Shown here in pieces: positions 46,653-55,969 of a stretch of DNA of 64,000 nt (position 1 is the stretch's first letter; each line of letters opens with the position of its first letter). The stretch covers positions 434,001 through 498,000 of the forward strand of contig NZ_QOVK01000001.1 of NCBI RefSeq assembly GCF_004104075.1. Direction: 5' to 3'. This stretch comes from Leeuwenhoekiella polynyae (GTDB lineage: Bacteria; Bacteroidota; Bacteroidia; Flavobacteriales; Flavobacteriaceae). The translations under genes and the position numbers were made by a program. The notes under the pieces are model-generated. The model ran no database searches. It saw only the letters and a program-made list of their open reading frames with translations, and had not been told where the DNA came from.

Positions 46653-48530
46653 TTACCGCCCCATATAAACCAACATTACCGAAATATCGCTGGGTGAAAC
46701 TCCACTAACCCGTGAAGCTTGTGAAATGGTTGTAGGTTGAATTTTGGTTAATTTTTCACGCGCTTCGTAAGACAATGATTTCAACTTAGTATAATCAAAA
46801 TTATCAGGAATCTTTATATTCTCTAAGCGTTGCAATTTATCTGCGTTTGCTTTTTCTTTTGCGATATAACCAGAATATTTAATTCTGATTTCTGCTTGTT
46901 CCAAAACTTCAGTATCTAAATTATGTTCTGCAACATAATCTTGAACTTCATTAAAAGATAACATATCATCAAGATCAATCTGAGGGCGACTGAAGATTTT
47001 TACCATCTTATCAGATTGTTTCATTGGCGTTGTACCTTTTTCTGCTAAAACAGGATTTGCTTCTTCTGGAGTTATACTCGTGTTATTAAAGAAGTCAACA
47101 AGATTTTGAGCTTCGCTTTCTTTTTTATCCAATGCACGCATACGATCTTCACCTGCAAAACCTATAGCATAAGATAGAGGAGTTAATCTACTATCTGCAT
47201 TATCTTGACGCAAAAGCGTTCTATATTCTGCCCGAGAAGTAAACATTCTATAGGGTTCTTTAGTTCCTTTAGTGATTAAATCATCAACTAAAACACCAAT
47301 ATAAGCTTCGTCTCTTTTTAAAATAAAAGGATCCTTTTCCTGAACTTTTAAACTAGCATTTACACCTGCAACTAATCCTTGAGAAGCTGCTTCTTCATAA
47401 CCGGTGGTTCCGTTAATCTGACCTGCAAAATATAATCCTGAAACCAATTTTGTTTCTAAAGTATGACGCAATTGTGTAGGTGGAAAATAATCGTATTCTA
47501 TTGCATAACCTGGTCTAAAAAACTTCACATTTTCAAAACCTGCAACTTGACGCAATGCTTTAAATTGAACTTCTTCAGGTAAGGAAGTAGAGAAACCATT
47601 TACATAATATTCAATCGTATTCCATCCTTCAGGTTCAACAAAAAGCTGGTGACGATCTTTATCTGCAAACCGATTAATTTTATCTTCGATCGAAGGACAA
47701 TATCGAGGGCCTGTACTTTGAATTCTTCCGTTAAACATTGGAGACCGATCAAAGCCTTCACGAAGTAAATCATGAACTTCAGGACTTGTATAACTCATTT
47801 GACAAGAGCGTTGATTAGTGAGCGATTTAGTCACATTACTGAAACTAAACTTCTGTGGATTTTCATCCCCAGGTTGCTCAATCATTTTAGAAAAATCTAA
47901 ACTTCTACCATCAACTCTCGGTGGTGTACCTGTCTTCATTCTACCAGAATCAAAGCCTAAATTAATAAGTTGTTCAGTAATTCCAGTTGAATTTCGTTCC
48001 CCTGCTCTTCCGCCTCCAAATTGCTTATCACCTATATGAATAAGTCCATTTAAAAAAGTACCATTAGTAAGAATAACGGACTTAGCTTTAATTTCAATTC
48101 CTAAAGAAGTACGAACACCAGTTACACGATCTCCTATAACTAAAAGACCATTTACCATCTCCTGATAAAAGTCAAGATTAGGTGTATTTTCTAACATCAA
48201 ACGCCACTCTTCTGCAAAGCGCATACGATCACTTTGCACTCGAGGACTCCACATTGCGGGTCCTTTACTTTTATTGAGCATTTTAAATTGTATGGCCGTA
48301 CGGTCTGAAACGATACCACTATAACCACCCATTGCATCGATCTCGCGTACAATTTGTCCCTTTGCGATACCTCCCATAGCAGGATTACAAGACATTTGTG
48401 CGATGTTTTGCAAATTCATAGTAACTAATAAGGTGCTGCTTCCAGTGTTTGCTGCGGCAGCTGCGGCTTCACAACCAGCGTGTCCCCCTCCTACTACAAT
48501 AACGTCATATGTCTGATCAAAAAAACTCAT
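46653..48530 (-). CDS. mnmG: tRNA uridine-5-carboxymethylaminomethyl modification enzyme MnmG (GidA)
   Basis: This 625-residue FAD protein works with MnmE to modify U34 of certain tRNAs. The N-terminal dinucleotide motif is GGGHAGC (14-20), followed by NPAMGGIAKG, and the C-terminal region has the RVSGVSPSDISVML motif. Length is normal. parS-like 16-mers lie at both ends of the gene; one touches the start codon. It follows ybeY, 80 bases downstream, on the same strand, and the methyltransferase is next. Confidence 0.97.
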   Translation of the reverse strand: MSFFDQTYDVIVVGGGHAGCEAAAAAANTGSSTLLVTMNLQNIAQMSCNPAMGGIAKGQIVREIDAMGGYSGIVSDRTAIQFKMLNKSKGPAMWSPRVQSDRMRFAEEWRLMLENTPNLDFYQEMVNGLLVIGDRVTGVRTSLGIEIKAKSVILTNGTFLNGLIHIGDKQFGGGRAGERNSTGITEQLINLGFDSGRMKTGTPPRVDGRSLDFSKMIEQPGDENPQKFSFSNVTKSLTNQRSCQMSYTSPEVHDLLREGFDRSPMFNGRIQSTGPRYCPSIEDKINRFADKDRHQLFVEPEGWNTIEYYVNGFSTSLPEEVQFKALRQVAGFENVKFFRPGYAIEYDYFPPTQLRHTLETKLVSGLYFAGQINGTTGYEEAASQGLVAGVNASLKVQEKDPFILKRDEAYIGVLVDDLITKGTKEPYRMFTSRAEYRTLLRQDNADSRLTPLSYAIGFAGEDRMRALDKKESEAQNLVDFFNNTSITPEEANPVLAEKGTTPMKQSDKMVKIFSRPQIDLDDMLSFNEVQDYVAEHNLDTEVLEQAEIRIKYSGYIAKEKANADKLQRLENIKIPDNFDYTKLKSLSYEAREKLTKIQPTTISQASRVSGVSPSDISVMLVYMGR

Positions 48531-48546
48531 TGTTCCACGTGAAACA
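48531..48546. promoter_or_regulatory. parS-like site abutting the mnmG start codon
   Basis: TGTTCCACGTGAAACA matches the parS consensus at 15 of 16 positions and is nearly palindromic. It occupies the bases directly before the mnmG ATG (48530, minus strand), where a ribosome-binding site would be. Together with the site at 46631-46646 it brackets mnmG. Confidence 0.75.
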
Positions 48547-48609
48547 TTTAATTATACTTCCTTTAAAAATGGGCGCAAAGATACTTAAAATAAAGGCGCT
48601 AGCAATAAG

Positions 48610-49023
48610 CTAAGCATTCCAAAGAATAAGACACTCATCTTCCTTAGCACGCATCGTCTTCTTTTCTTCATCTGTTTTATCACCATAGCCACACATATGC
48701 AACAATCCGTGAGAGATTACACGTAATAATTCAGTATTAAATGATACTTTAAATTGCTCAGCGTTATCAGCTACACGATCTGTACTTATATAAATCTCAC
48801 CATTTAAAATCTTGTCTTCTGTATAGTCAAAAGTCACTATATCGGTAAGTGTATCATGATCTAAAAACCGTTTATTAATGTCTAATAAGAAATCATCAGA
48901 ACAAAAAATATAACCTAACGAATCGATACCATAAGACTCTTTAAGGGCGATCCCTTTTAACCATTTCTCGACGCGATCTTCATTATCAAGAACAAAATCA
49001 TTTTGACTACTAAATTCAATCAT
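48610..49023 (-). CDS. ybeY: Endoribonuclease YbeY (rRNA maturation factor)
   Basis: This 137-residue metalloprotein is needed for 16S rRNA 3'-end maturation and ribosome quality control in many bacteria. The zinc motif reads HGLLHMCGYGDKT, in which the third His of the usual HGxLHLxGYDH is replaced, as in other Bacteroidota. The DIVTFDYTED segment is also family-typical. It overlaps the upstream DUF4175 gene by eight bases and lies upstream of mnmG. Confidence 0.94.
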   Translation of the reverse strand: MIEFSSQNDFVLDNEDRVEKWLKGIALKESYGIDSLGYIFCSDDFLLDINKRFLDHDTLTDIVTFDYTEDKILNGEIYISTDRVADNAEQFKVSFNTELLRVISHGLLHMCGYGDKTDEEKKTMRAKEDECLILWNA

Positions 49024-52000
49024 TGCTTTCTTTAAAATATTCTTTTACTCTAAGTTTATAATATGGATCTAAAGGCAATTTATCACGGTTTAATATCTCT
49101 TGAGAATTGAAATAATTTTTCATTTCAGGAAGTTCATTATCCGTATTATTTTGAAATGATGACGTATTAGAATTAGACTCTCTTTGATTGTTTTTGTCCT
49201 TTTCATTTTCAGCATCGTTAAGTTTTAAAAATTGCTGAATAACATCACCCATACGTTTCTTTGCATTCTGAGAATTGCCCGATAAAAGATCTTCTTGAAT
49301 CTGATCTAATTGTTCTAATGCCTTTTTTGCTTCTTCTCCTAAACCGTTCTTTTCAATCAAATCTTGTAATTGATTACGTATAGCTTCTTGCTGTTTATAT
49401 ACCTCATATTGTCTTGCTAATTCAGCTTCAGAAATACCATTTTCTCCTTCACCACCAGTACCATTTTGACCTCCCAATTTTTTTCCATTACTACCTTCCA
49501 CTCCACTTCCATTGTCTCCAGAACTTCTTTTTTTTCCTTGTTCTTTACCGTCACCTTTTTTATTACCAGAGTCACTTTCTCCAAGTTTTTCTTGAAGCTC
49601 TTCTTGAGACATAATAATATCTGAAAGTTGTTTTCCTGCACCACCACCTTGTGGAAATGGCATAGGCATACCACTAGAACCAGAACCCATAGCTAGTGAT
49701 AATTGCTGGTTCATATTATCTAAAATATCAGATAACATATCTGCTAATTTATTCGCGCCGGCAAAAACATACTGCTGACTAGAAACTCCTTTAACGACAT
49801 CATTATCTGCTAATCGCTCTAAGGTGTGATCAAGATTATAAGTTATTGAAATCAATTCTTTATTGATATCTTCTTCTAGCATTGGGTTACGCAAAGAAAG
49901 TATAAACAAGCTATCATCTATATGCTTAAAATTCTCTTTCAACGTATTCTGACGAACCAGATATTTTGAGAATGCCGGATTTGAATTATTGATGTTTTGA
50001 AACTTATCTTTCAGATCTTCCTGATCAAAAGAGAACACCATAAGGTTATCTAATATTTGCCGAAGCATTTCAACATCTTCTTCTAATTGTTGAGCGCCTC
50101 CACCTCCAGCACTCATCTGTTGCATCATTTGCTCACCCATTTTTTGCATCTTCTTACCCGCATTTTTCTGGTTTGATTTTGCATCCTTTTGATCTTGTGA
50201 TTGAGTATTCTTGGGATCAGACTCTAGTTTATCTAAAGCTTCCTGTTGTTCCTTTTCAATATCCTTTTTCTGATTTTCATTTTCAGGAAGCTTCATAGGT
50301 TGTTTCAACTCTTTATTTTCTGTATCAAGACTATTAAGTTCATCCTTTAAATCTTGAAATTCTTTATTTAATTCTTTTTGCTTTTCAGAAGAAGAAGCTT
50401 CTTTATTAAGACCTTCTTTAACTTGCTCTTCTCCTAATTTTTTAAGCTGTCTTCCTATACGATCAGCTTTAGTTTGAATAAAAAATCGCTTGGTTAATTC
50501 AAGTAATTGCTCCATACTTCTGCTGGAGTTTTTACTGTTCTTACTCATTTTATCAAGACGTTCTTTAAGCTCTTCGTTATCCATCATGTCTTGTAATTTA
50601 TCGAGCTCTTCAAGTAATTTTTCTTGCTCTTCTAACTGCTTCTCATTATTCTCAATTCTCTTTTTTAAAAGTTGACTTGCAGGTGATTTTTCTTCACTTA
50701 GCTTATCAAGTTCGCTAAGACTATTCTTTAATTTCTCAGAATAGCTTTTCATTAAATCTTCCTGAGTTTTTTGTCGCTGTAAAAAAGACTTTAATTTGCG
50801 TTTATCATTAAAATCAAGACTGTTTTTTTCTTTTTGTAAATTTTGTAATTCCTTCAGATCGCGCTCCTGTTCCTGCATTTTAGAAACAGATTTATCTAAA
50901 CCTTTAATACTGTTTTCCTGAAGTTCTAATTGTTTTTCTAGTGCTTCATCTTGAGACAAAGAAGCGTATGTTTGTACTTCTGAACGTGTAGCTTTATAAC
51001 CGTGTGGTGCATCATTATCACGAACTTCAAAGTAATAACTATAGCTAACTCCTTTATCCAATTCTAAATTCCCAGGAAATGCAGCGTAAAATTGATCAAC
51101 TGTACTTGGATTAATTGAAATAAGATTCGTTTTCTTACTATCTAATTGATTATCAATATAATAAACCATTTTCAAGTCTTTCAAGCCATAATCATCAGAC
51201 ACTATTCCTCTAAAATAGGTTTGAGTGTCATTAACACTATCTTTTTTTATAGTTAACTCCAACTCTGGATACGCATCTCTTATAACGTCAATTTTATAAT
51301 TCAATTCTTCATAGCGCTGTAAGTTAGCATTGCTTGTTGCTATACTGTAAGTTGAATTATTGAAAAAACGTTTTGCAAAACCAAATGTTTCCTTTTGCTG
51401 ATCAAACAAATAAATAGAATCACTAATCCATTCTAGCTTGTCAGCGTTACGTGTATAAATATTCCAAGAAATTTTAGTGCCTTCTGGTATCGTAACCGAA
51501 CCTGTATTTTGAATAGTTTCTGAAATTCGATTTAAATAAGCCGGATAATCCAACTGCATTTTAAAATCTGAGATCAAAGGTGTTTTTACTACCGACAAAT
51601 TAAAGGTAGAAGAATTAAAACCGTTACCAGAAAACTGAAAACTCAAATCTTCAGTAGCCTGTTCTACGGTATAAGCAAAACGACCTCCTCCTCTATTTTT
51701 CATTAAATACGTTATGCCATTAAGATCAAGACTTACCTCTTCAGGAATTTTATCGCCTTCAACTTTAGCGAGAATTTCAACAAACTTTCCTTCTATCACA
51801 TTTCGTTCTTCATTCAATAACACAAATTGAAAAGGTGCCGGCGGAATATATTCGGTTTTATAATCCAGAACACGTTCTGCGCTTTCGCTAAAAAAAGAAG
51901 TGCCTTTGCTCAAACTGATCGCAACAAAAACCAAAACTGGAATCAGCGCATATTTAATATACTTTGCATTCTTTTTATAATTGATCGCAAGCGAAAAAGG

Positions 52001-52405
52001 AACGGGTTCAAGCTCTTTACTTTTTTGTAAAATGCTCGCCTCAATCAAATCTGAATCGCCAGATGTATTTTTAAGCTGTAAGGTATTTAATAATTTATCA
52101 CGAACTTCAGGAAAATGATTTCCTATAAGTTTTGAAGCACTGTTGTAATCAATTCCTTTAGAAAGTTTGAATAATCTAAATAACGGAATTAAGATCAATC
52201 TAAAAATGAGAAGCAGTTCTACCCCAACAAAGGACCAAAACAAAAAGGCTCTTCCCCAAGTACTCAACCATAAAAAATATTCAATACCTACAACCAGTAA
52301 AACGTAAGTAAGCCCAATCGCAATAAAAAACAGCAAACCTCTAAGAATCTCATTCTTATAATATTTATTAATAAACTGTTCTAATTTTTGCTCTAAAGCT
52401 TCCAT
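49016..52405 (-). CDS. Giant DUF4175 family membrane-anchored protein
   Basis: This 1129-residue protein has two or three N-terminal membrane helices (residues 20-40, 45-75 and about 150-165), an exported region with Ig-like beta segments (170-490), then a very long charged coiled coil with Lys/Glu/Gln repeats. Gly/Ser-rich low-complexity patches such as GSGSSGMPMPFPQGGGAG and a second helical part follow. DUF4175 proteins occur in many Gram-negatives with no settled function. The coiled coil implies a mechanical or tethering role. It overlaps ybeY by eight bases. Confidence 0.87.
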   Translation of the reverse strand: MEALEQKLEQFINKYYKNEILRGLLFFIAIGLTYVLLVVGIEYFLWLSTWGRAFLFWSFVGVELLLIFRLILIPLFRLFKLSKGIDYNSASKLIGNHFPEVRDKLLNTLQLKNTSGDSDLIEASILQKSKELEPVPFSLAINYKKNAKYIKYALIPVLVFVAISLSKGTSFFSESAERVLDYKTEYIPPAPFQFVLLNEERNVIEGKFVEILAKVEGDKIPEEVSLDLNGITYLMKNRGGGRFAYTVEQATEDLSFQFSGNGFNSSTFNLSVVKTPLISDFKMQLDYPAYLNRISETIQNTGSVTIPEGTKISWNIYTRNADKLEWISDSIYLFDQQKETFGFAKRFFNNSTYSIATSNANLQRYEELNYKIDVIRDAYPELELTIKKDSVNDTQTYFRGIVSDDYGLKDLKMVYYIDNQLDSKKTNLISINPSTVDQFYAAFPGNLELDKGVSYSYYFEVRDNDAPHGYKATRSEVQTYASLSQDEALEKQLELQENSIKGLDKSVSKMQEQERDLKELQNLQKEKNSLDFNDKRKLKSFLQRQKTQEDLMKSYSEKLKNSLSELDKLSEEKSPASQLLKKRIENNEKQLEEQEKLLEELDKLQDMMDNEELKERLDKMSKNSKNSSRSMEQLLELTKRFFIQTKADRIGRQLKKLGEEQVKEGLNKEASSSEKQKELNKEFQDLKDELNSLDTENKELKQPMKLPENENQKKDIEKEQQEALDKLESDPKNTQSQDQKDAKSNQKNAGKKMQKMGEQMMQQMSAGGGGAQQLEEDVEMLRQILDNLMVFSFDQEDLKDKFQNINNSNPAFSKYLVRQNTLKENFKHIDDSLFILSLRNPMLEEDINKELISITYNLDHTLERLADNDVVKGVSSQQYVFAGANKLADMLSDILDNMNQQLSLAMGSGSSGMPMPFPQGGGAGKQLSDIIMSQEELQEKLGESDSGNKKGDGKEQGKKRSSGDNGSGVEGSNGKKLGGQNGTGGEGENGISEAELARQYEVYKQQEAIRNQLQDLIEKNGLGEEAKKALEQLDQIQEDLLSGNSQNAKKRMGDVIQQFLKLNDAENEKDKNNQRESNSNTSSFQNNTDNELPEMKNYFNSQEILNRDKLPLDPYYKLRVKEYFKESND

Positions 52406-52458
52406 AAACCTCTTGGTTTTTATGCTTCGTTTATTTAATAACTAAAACTACAATTTTA

Positions 52459-52478
52459 TAGTATAGCGAGTTATACTA
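52459..52478. promoter_or_regulatory. Small inverted repeat between DUF4175 and gltX
   Basis: TAGTATA, spacer GCGAGT, TATACTA forms a perfect 7-base dyad 54 bases upstream of the DUF4175 start. It could be an operator for the DUF4175-ybeY-mnmG unit or chance in AT-rich DNA. The rest of the 213-base gap (52406-52618) holds only the gltX promoter box. Confidence 0.35.
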
Positions 52479-52593
52479 AAAGTTACAAGATATTATTGCA
52501 TAAAATGACTATAAAACATCCTTCCCTTTTTATAAATCTTGATTATCGTGCAAAACAGAAACGTTCTAGTGTGTGTCAATTAGGCTTATTAAG

Positions 52594-52601
52594 TACCTTT
52601 G
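52594..52601 (+). promoter_or_regulatory. Candidate -7 promoter box of gltX
   Basis: TACCTTTG matches TAnnTTTG and lies 17 bases before the gltX ATG (52619). The -33 element is not clear. Confidence 0.42.
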
Positions 52602-52618
52602 CAGCCTAAAATTTTACT

Positions 52619-54133
52619 ATGTCTCAAAATGTACGTGTGCGTTTTGCACCCAGTCCTACCGGTCCTTTGCATATAGGCGGTGTACGAACAGCTTTATATA
52701 ATTATCTTTTTGCTAAAAAACACGGGGGAACCTTTGTTTTAAGAATAGAAGATACAGACCAGAACCGTTATGTTGAAGGTGCTGAAAATTATATCATTGA
52801 AGCTTTAAACTGGTGCGGAATTCCTTTTGAAGAAGGTCCTAGTAAAGAAGGTGGTTTTGGGCCATACAGACAGAGTGAACGTAAGGATAAATATTTCGCA
52901 TTCGCGGAAAAATTAATCGCTTCTGGTGATGCATATTATGCATTTGATACTGCCGATGCCCTTGATGCGCATCGTAAAGAGCATGAAGAAAATGGTAAAA
53001 CATTTATCTACAACTGGCATAACCGTAACAAATTAGATAATTCGCTTACGATTTCTGCTGAAGAAACACAGCAACGTATTGATGCAGGCGAAGACTATGT
53101 TATTCGTTTTAAATCTCCAGAAAATGAGATCTTAGAGTTAGAAGATATCATTAGAGGTTCTGTTGAAGTAGATACCAATCTTCTGGATGACAAAGTGCTT
53201 TTTAAAGCAGATGGGATGCCAACCTATCATCTGGCAAATATTGTAGATGACCATTTAATGGAAATCTCACACGTAATTCGTGGGGAAGAATGGTTACCCT
53301 CACTAGCCTTACATGTGATGTTATATCGTGCTTTTGGCTGGGAAGCGCCTCAATTTGCACACTTACCGTTAATAATGAAGCCGGTAGGAAAAGGAAAATT
53401 GAGTAAAAGAGATGGTGATAAAATGGGATTCCCTGTTTTTCCTTTAGAATGGAAAGATCCTAAAACAGGAGATACAGCTGCAGGCTACCGTGAAGATGGC
53501 TATTTACCGGAAGCGATGGTAAATATGCTGGCATTCTTAGGTTGGAATCCGGGAACTGAAAAGGAAATCTATACCCTTGAAGAACTGGTAAACGATTTTG
53601 ATCTGGAACGTGTACATAAATCAGGAGCTAAATTTGATCCAGAAAAGACAAAATGGTTTCAACAGCAGCATTTGCATATAGCAACAGATGAATCTTTAGT
53701 TTCTGGTTTACAAGCTATTTTAACAGAAAAGCAAATAAGTTGTGATGATGCGTATGTACAACACGTTATTCATCTGGTAAAAGAGCGAGCAATTTTCATT
53801 GCAGATCTTTGGGAACAAGGTAGTTTCTTTTTTGAGAGACCTACATCTTATGATGAAAAAGCAGCTAAAAAAGCCTGGAAAGAAGATACCGGAATCATTA
53901 TGACTTCCTTATCAAAAATCGTCGCAGAAACCGAAGATTTTACAGCAGAAAATCTATCTGCAAATGTAAAAGAATGGATTCAATCAGAAGGTCTTGGCTT
54001 TGGTAAAGTCATGCAACCGCTAAGACTGAGTCTTGTAGGATCTATGTCTGGACCAGATGTATTTGAGATTGCTTCAACTATAGGTCAAGAAAAGACCTTA
54101 GAACGCATCAGATTTGCAATAGAAACTTTATAG
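52619..54133 (+). CDS. gltX: Glutamyl-tRNA synthetase
   Basis: This 504-residue class I synthetase charges tRNA-Glu. The HIGH-type motif is HIGG (18-21) and the KMSKS-type motif is KLSKR (260-264); the APSPTGPLHIGG signature is intact. The sequence reads as complete, with a normal C-terminal anticodon-binding part. It overlaps by six bases the convergent outer-membrane protein gene. Glutaminyl-tRNA synthetase is also present in the window, so tRNA-Gln need not be made by mischarging and amidation. Confidence 0.97.
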   Translation: MSQNVRVRFAPSPTGPLHIGGVRTALYNYLFAKKHGGTFVLRIEDTDQNRYVEGAENYIIEALNWCGIPFEEGPSKEGGFGPYRQSERKDKYFAFAEKLIASGDAYYAFDTADALDAHRKEHEENGKTFIYNWHNRNKLDNSLTISAEETQQRIDAGEDYVIRFKSPENEILELEDIIRGSVEVDTNLLDDKVLFKADGMPTYHLANIVDDHLMEISHVIRGEEWLPSLALHVMLYRAFGWEAPQFAHLPLIMKPVGKGKLSKRDGDKMGFPVFPLEWKDPKTGDTAAGYREDGYLPEAMVNMLAFLGWNPGTEKEIYTLEELVNDFDLERVHKSGAKFDPEKTKWFQQQHLHIATDESLVSGLQAILTEKQISCDDAYVQHVIHLVKERAIFIADLWEQGSFFFERPTSYDEKAAKKAWKEDTGIIMTSLSKIVAETEDFTAENLSANVKEWIQSEGLGFGKVMQPLRLSLVGSMSGPDVFEIASTIGQEKTLERIRFAIETL

Positions 54134-54859
54134 ATACAAAACGATTCCTGCAGTTATAAGCCCTAGATTTCCTTTGAAGTTTGTTGCTGCAGGATCTTTT
54201 AATTGTAAATCCTGATCATTCAGTTTGTTCAATGCATTTGTAAATCCGTATTGATAATTTGCTGTCAAACGTACATGCGTAAATCCTACGCTTATACCAG
54301 CCATAACAATACCACTTACCCGAGACCATTCTTGTATATCTTCAGCTTGTAAGTTGGTATATCCCTTCACAATCAGATCGCTTTGGTCTGCATTGTCTAA
54401 TTTCATTTTACTGTTTACCTGTAAAACATGTCCTGCTTCTATGCTTAAGTAATCTCCAGCAATCAAATAACTCAATATTAATTTTACCTGTGCCCCACTC
54501 CAAGTATATTCTACTTGTTCAATCGCTGTGGTATTTTCAGCATTCACAGCAATTGAAGTCTGCATAAAATCGACTCCAAAGATCAAATCAAAGTTGTTGT
54601 AAAAAGCAGAACGCTTAGATAAACCAACTAAAAATCCAGATTCTTGAATGGTTTCAAAATTAGACGTATTCAAGTCTAATAGAGCATATTGTCCTTGTAA
54701 ACCTATTCTATTAGAAGAGTAATCTTTACGTTGAGCTTGAATTGAAATTGAACAGAAAATCAGTAGAAAAAAGAAAAATTGCTTCAAAGCGTTACATATT
54801 TTTAAAAAGGGCGACAAATGTATTGTATTATTGATAATTCTATTCTTTAATTTTTTCAA
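54128..54859 (-). CDS. Outer-membrane beta-barrel-like protein of unknown function
   Basis: This 243-residue ORF as bounded here has a signal peptide ending ISIQAQ (about residue 43) and barrel-like strands through to the C-terminal GLITAGIVLYL. The signal peptide is too long for its type when started at the ATG (54859). A TTG at about 54784 would give MKQFFFFLLIFCSISIQAQ, and a TACATTTG box (54815-54822, minus strand) sits inside the extra 25 codons, so the true start is probably the TTG. No specific family is recognised. It converges with gltX and diverges from the SPFH gene. Confidence 0.7.
   Translation of the reverse strand: MKKLKNRIINNTIHLSPFLKICNALKQFFFFLLIFCSISIQAQRKDYSSNRIGLQGQYALLDLNTSNFETIQESGFLVGLSKRSAFYNNFDLIFGVDFMQTSIAVNAENTTAIEQVEYTWSGAQVKLILSYLIAGDYLSIEAGHVLQVNSKMKLDNADQSDLIVKGYTNLQAEDIQEWSRVSGIVMAGISVGFTHVRLTANYQYGFTNALNKLNDQDLQLKDPAATNFKGNLGLITAGIVLYL
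54815..54822 (-). promoter_or_regulatory. Candidate -7 promoter box inside the annotated 5' end of the barrel protein ORF
   Basis: TACATTTG on the minus strand fits TAnnTTTG. It would initiate transcription about 27 bases before the TTG at 54784, supporting that start over the ATG at 54859. Confidence 0.4.
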
Positions 54860-54877
54860 TTAATTAAAACTTAAAAT

Positions 54878-55897
54878 ATGTCACCTACTTTTATCTTACC
54901 CATTATTCTCTTTTTTGGGTTAATCATTTTGATTTCAGCAGTATTCATTGTCAAGCAACAAACAGCTGCTATTATAGAGCGCTTCGGAAAATTTACCAGT
55001 GTACGTAATTCTGGTATTCAGTTAAAAATTCCTGTTATAGACAAAGTTGCCGGTCGTGTAAATTTGCGTATTCAGCAATTAGATGTGATCGTTGAAACCA
55101 AAACTAAAGATGACGTTTTTGTAAGACTGAAAATTTCGGTGCAATTTCAGGTGGTAAAATCTAATGTTTATGATGCTTTCTATAAACTTGAAGATCCTCA
55201 AAATCAGATAACATCTTATGTATTTGATGTGGTGCGTTCTGAGGTACCTAAAATGAAATTAGATGACGTTTTTGAACGCAAAGATGATATCGCAATTGCT
55301 GTAAAAAGTGAATTAAACCAGTCTATGACAGACTATGGTTACGACATCATTAAAACACTTGTTACCGATATTGATCCTGATCAACAAGTTAAAATCGCTA
55401 TGAACCGTATTAATGCTTCTGAGCGGGAGAAAGTAGCTGCAGAGTATGAAGCGGAAGCAGAACGTATTAAAATAGTTGCTAAGGCGCGTGCAGAGGCCGA
55501 AAGTAAGCGTTTACAAGGTCAAGGGATAGCAGACCAACGTAGAGAGATTGCACGCGGTCTTGAAGAGTCTGTAGAGGTTTTAAACAATGTTGGTATCAAT
55601 TCTCAAGAAGCTTCGGCTTTAATTGTAGTTACTCAGCATTATGATACGTTACAGTCTGTGGGAGAAAACACCAATTCTAATCTTATTTTAATGCCTAATT
55701 CTCCGCAAGCCGGTAGTGATATGCTCAACAATATGATCGCGAGTTTTGTCGCTTCTAACAAAATAGGAGAAGAAATGAAAAAGCGCAATGATGAATTAGG
55801 AATTAAAGCTAAAGCAAAAAAGAAATCTGAACCAAAACCACAATCGGGTTATGATGATGACTATACCGATCTAAATGATGATCTTTCAAGTCTATAG
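54878..55897 (+). CDS. SPFH domain (stomatin/slipin-like) protein
   Basis: This 339-residue protein has an N-terminal membrane helix (residues 5-24) followed by the SPFH domain with IIERFGKFTSVRNSGIQLKIP and the VNLRIQQLDVIVETKTKDDV segment. A coiled coil comes next (AEYEAEAERIKIVAKARAEAE), and the charged tail is Lys/Pro-rich. Such proteins form large membrane-associated oligomeric rings and act in membrane organisation or protease control. No NfeD-type partner gene is next to it. A strong terminator follows. Confidence 0.94.
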   Translation: MSPTFILPIILFFGLIILISAVFIVKQQTAAIIERFGKFTSVRNSGIQLKIPVIDKVAGRVNLRIQQLDVIVETKTKDDVFVRLKISVQFQVVKSNVYDAFYKLEDPQNQITSYVFDVVRSEVPKMKLDDVFERKDDIAIAVKSELNQSMTDYGYDIIKTLVTDIDPDQQVKIAMNRINASEREKVAAEYEAEAERIKIVAKARAEAESKRLQGQGIADQRREIARGLEESVEVLNNVGINSQEASALIVVTQHYDTLQSVGENTNSNLILMPNSPQAGSDMLNNMIASFVASNKIGEEMKKRNDELGIKAKAKKKSEPKPQSGYDDDYTDLNDDLSSL

Positions 55898-55913
55898 ATT
55901 GATAAATATCCAT

Positions 55914-55945
55914 AAAAAAACCGAGGCTTTCACCTCGGTTTTTTT
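55914..55945. terminator. Terminator between the SPFH gene and the small-protein cassette
   Basis: AAAAAACCGAGG, loop CTTTCA, CCTCGGTTTTTT is a perfect stem with T and A runs, so it can serve both convergent transcripts. Confidence 0.85.
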
Positions 55946-55969
55946 ATTTTTCTATTTTCAATAACAATT

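Noticed and set aside
49414-49674. Open frames on both strands within the low-complexity part of DUF4175
   Set aside because: Their products mirror the Gly/Ser/Lys-rich repeats of the true frame and match no family.
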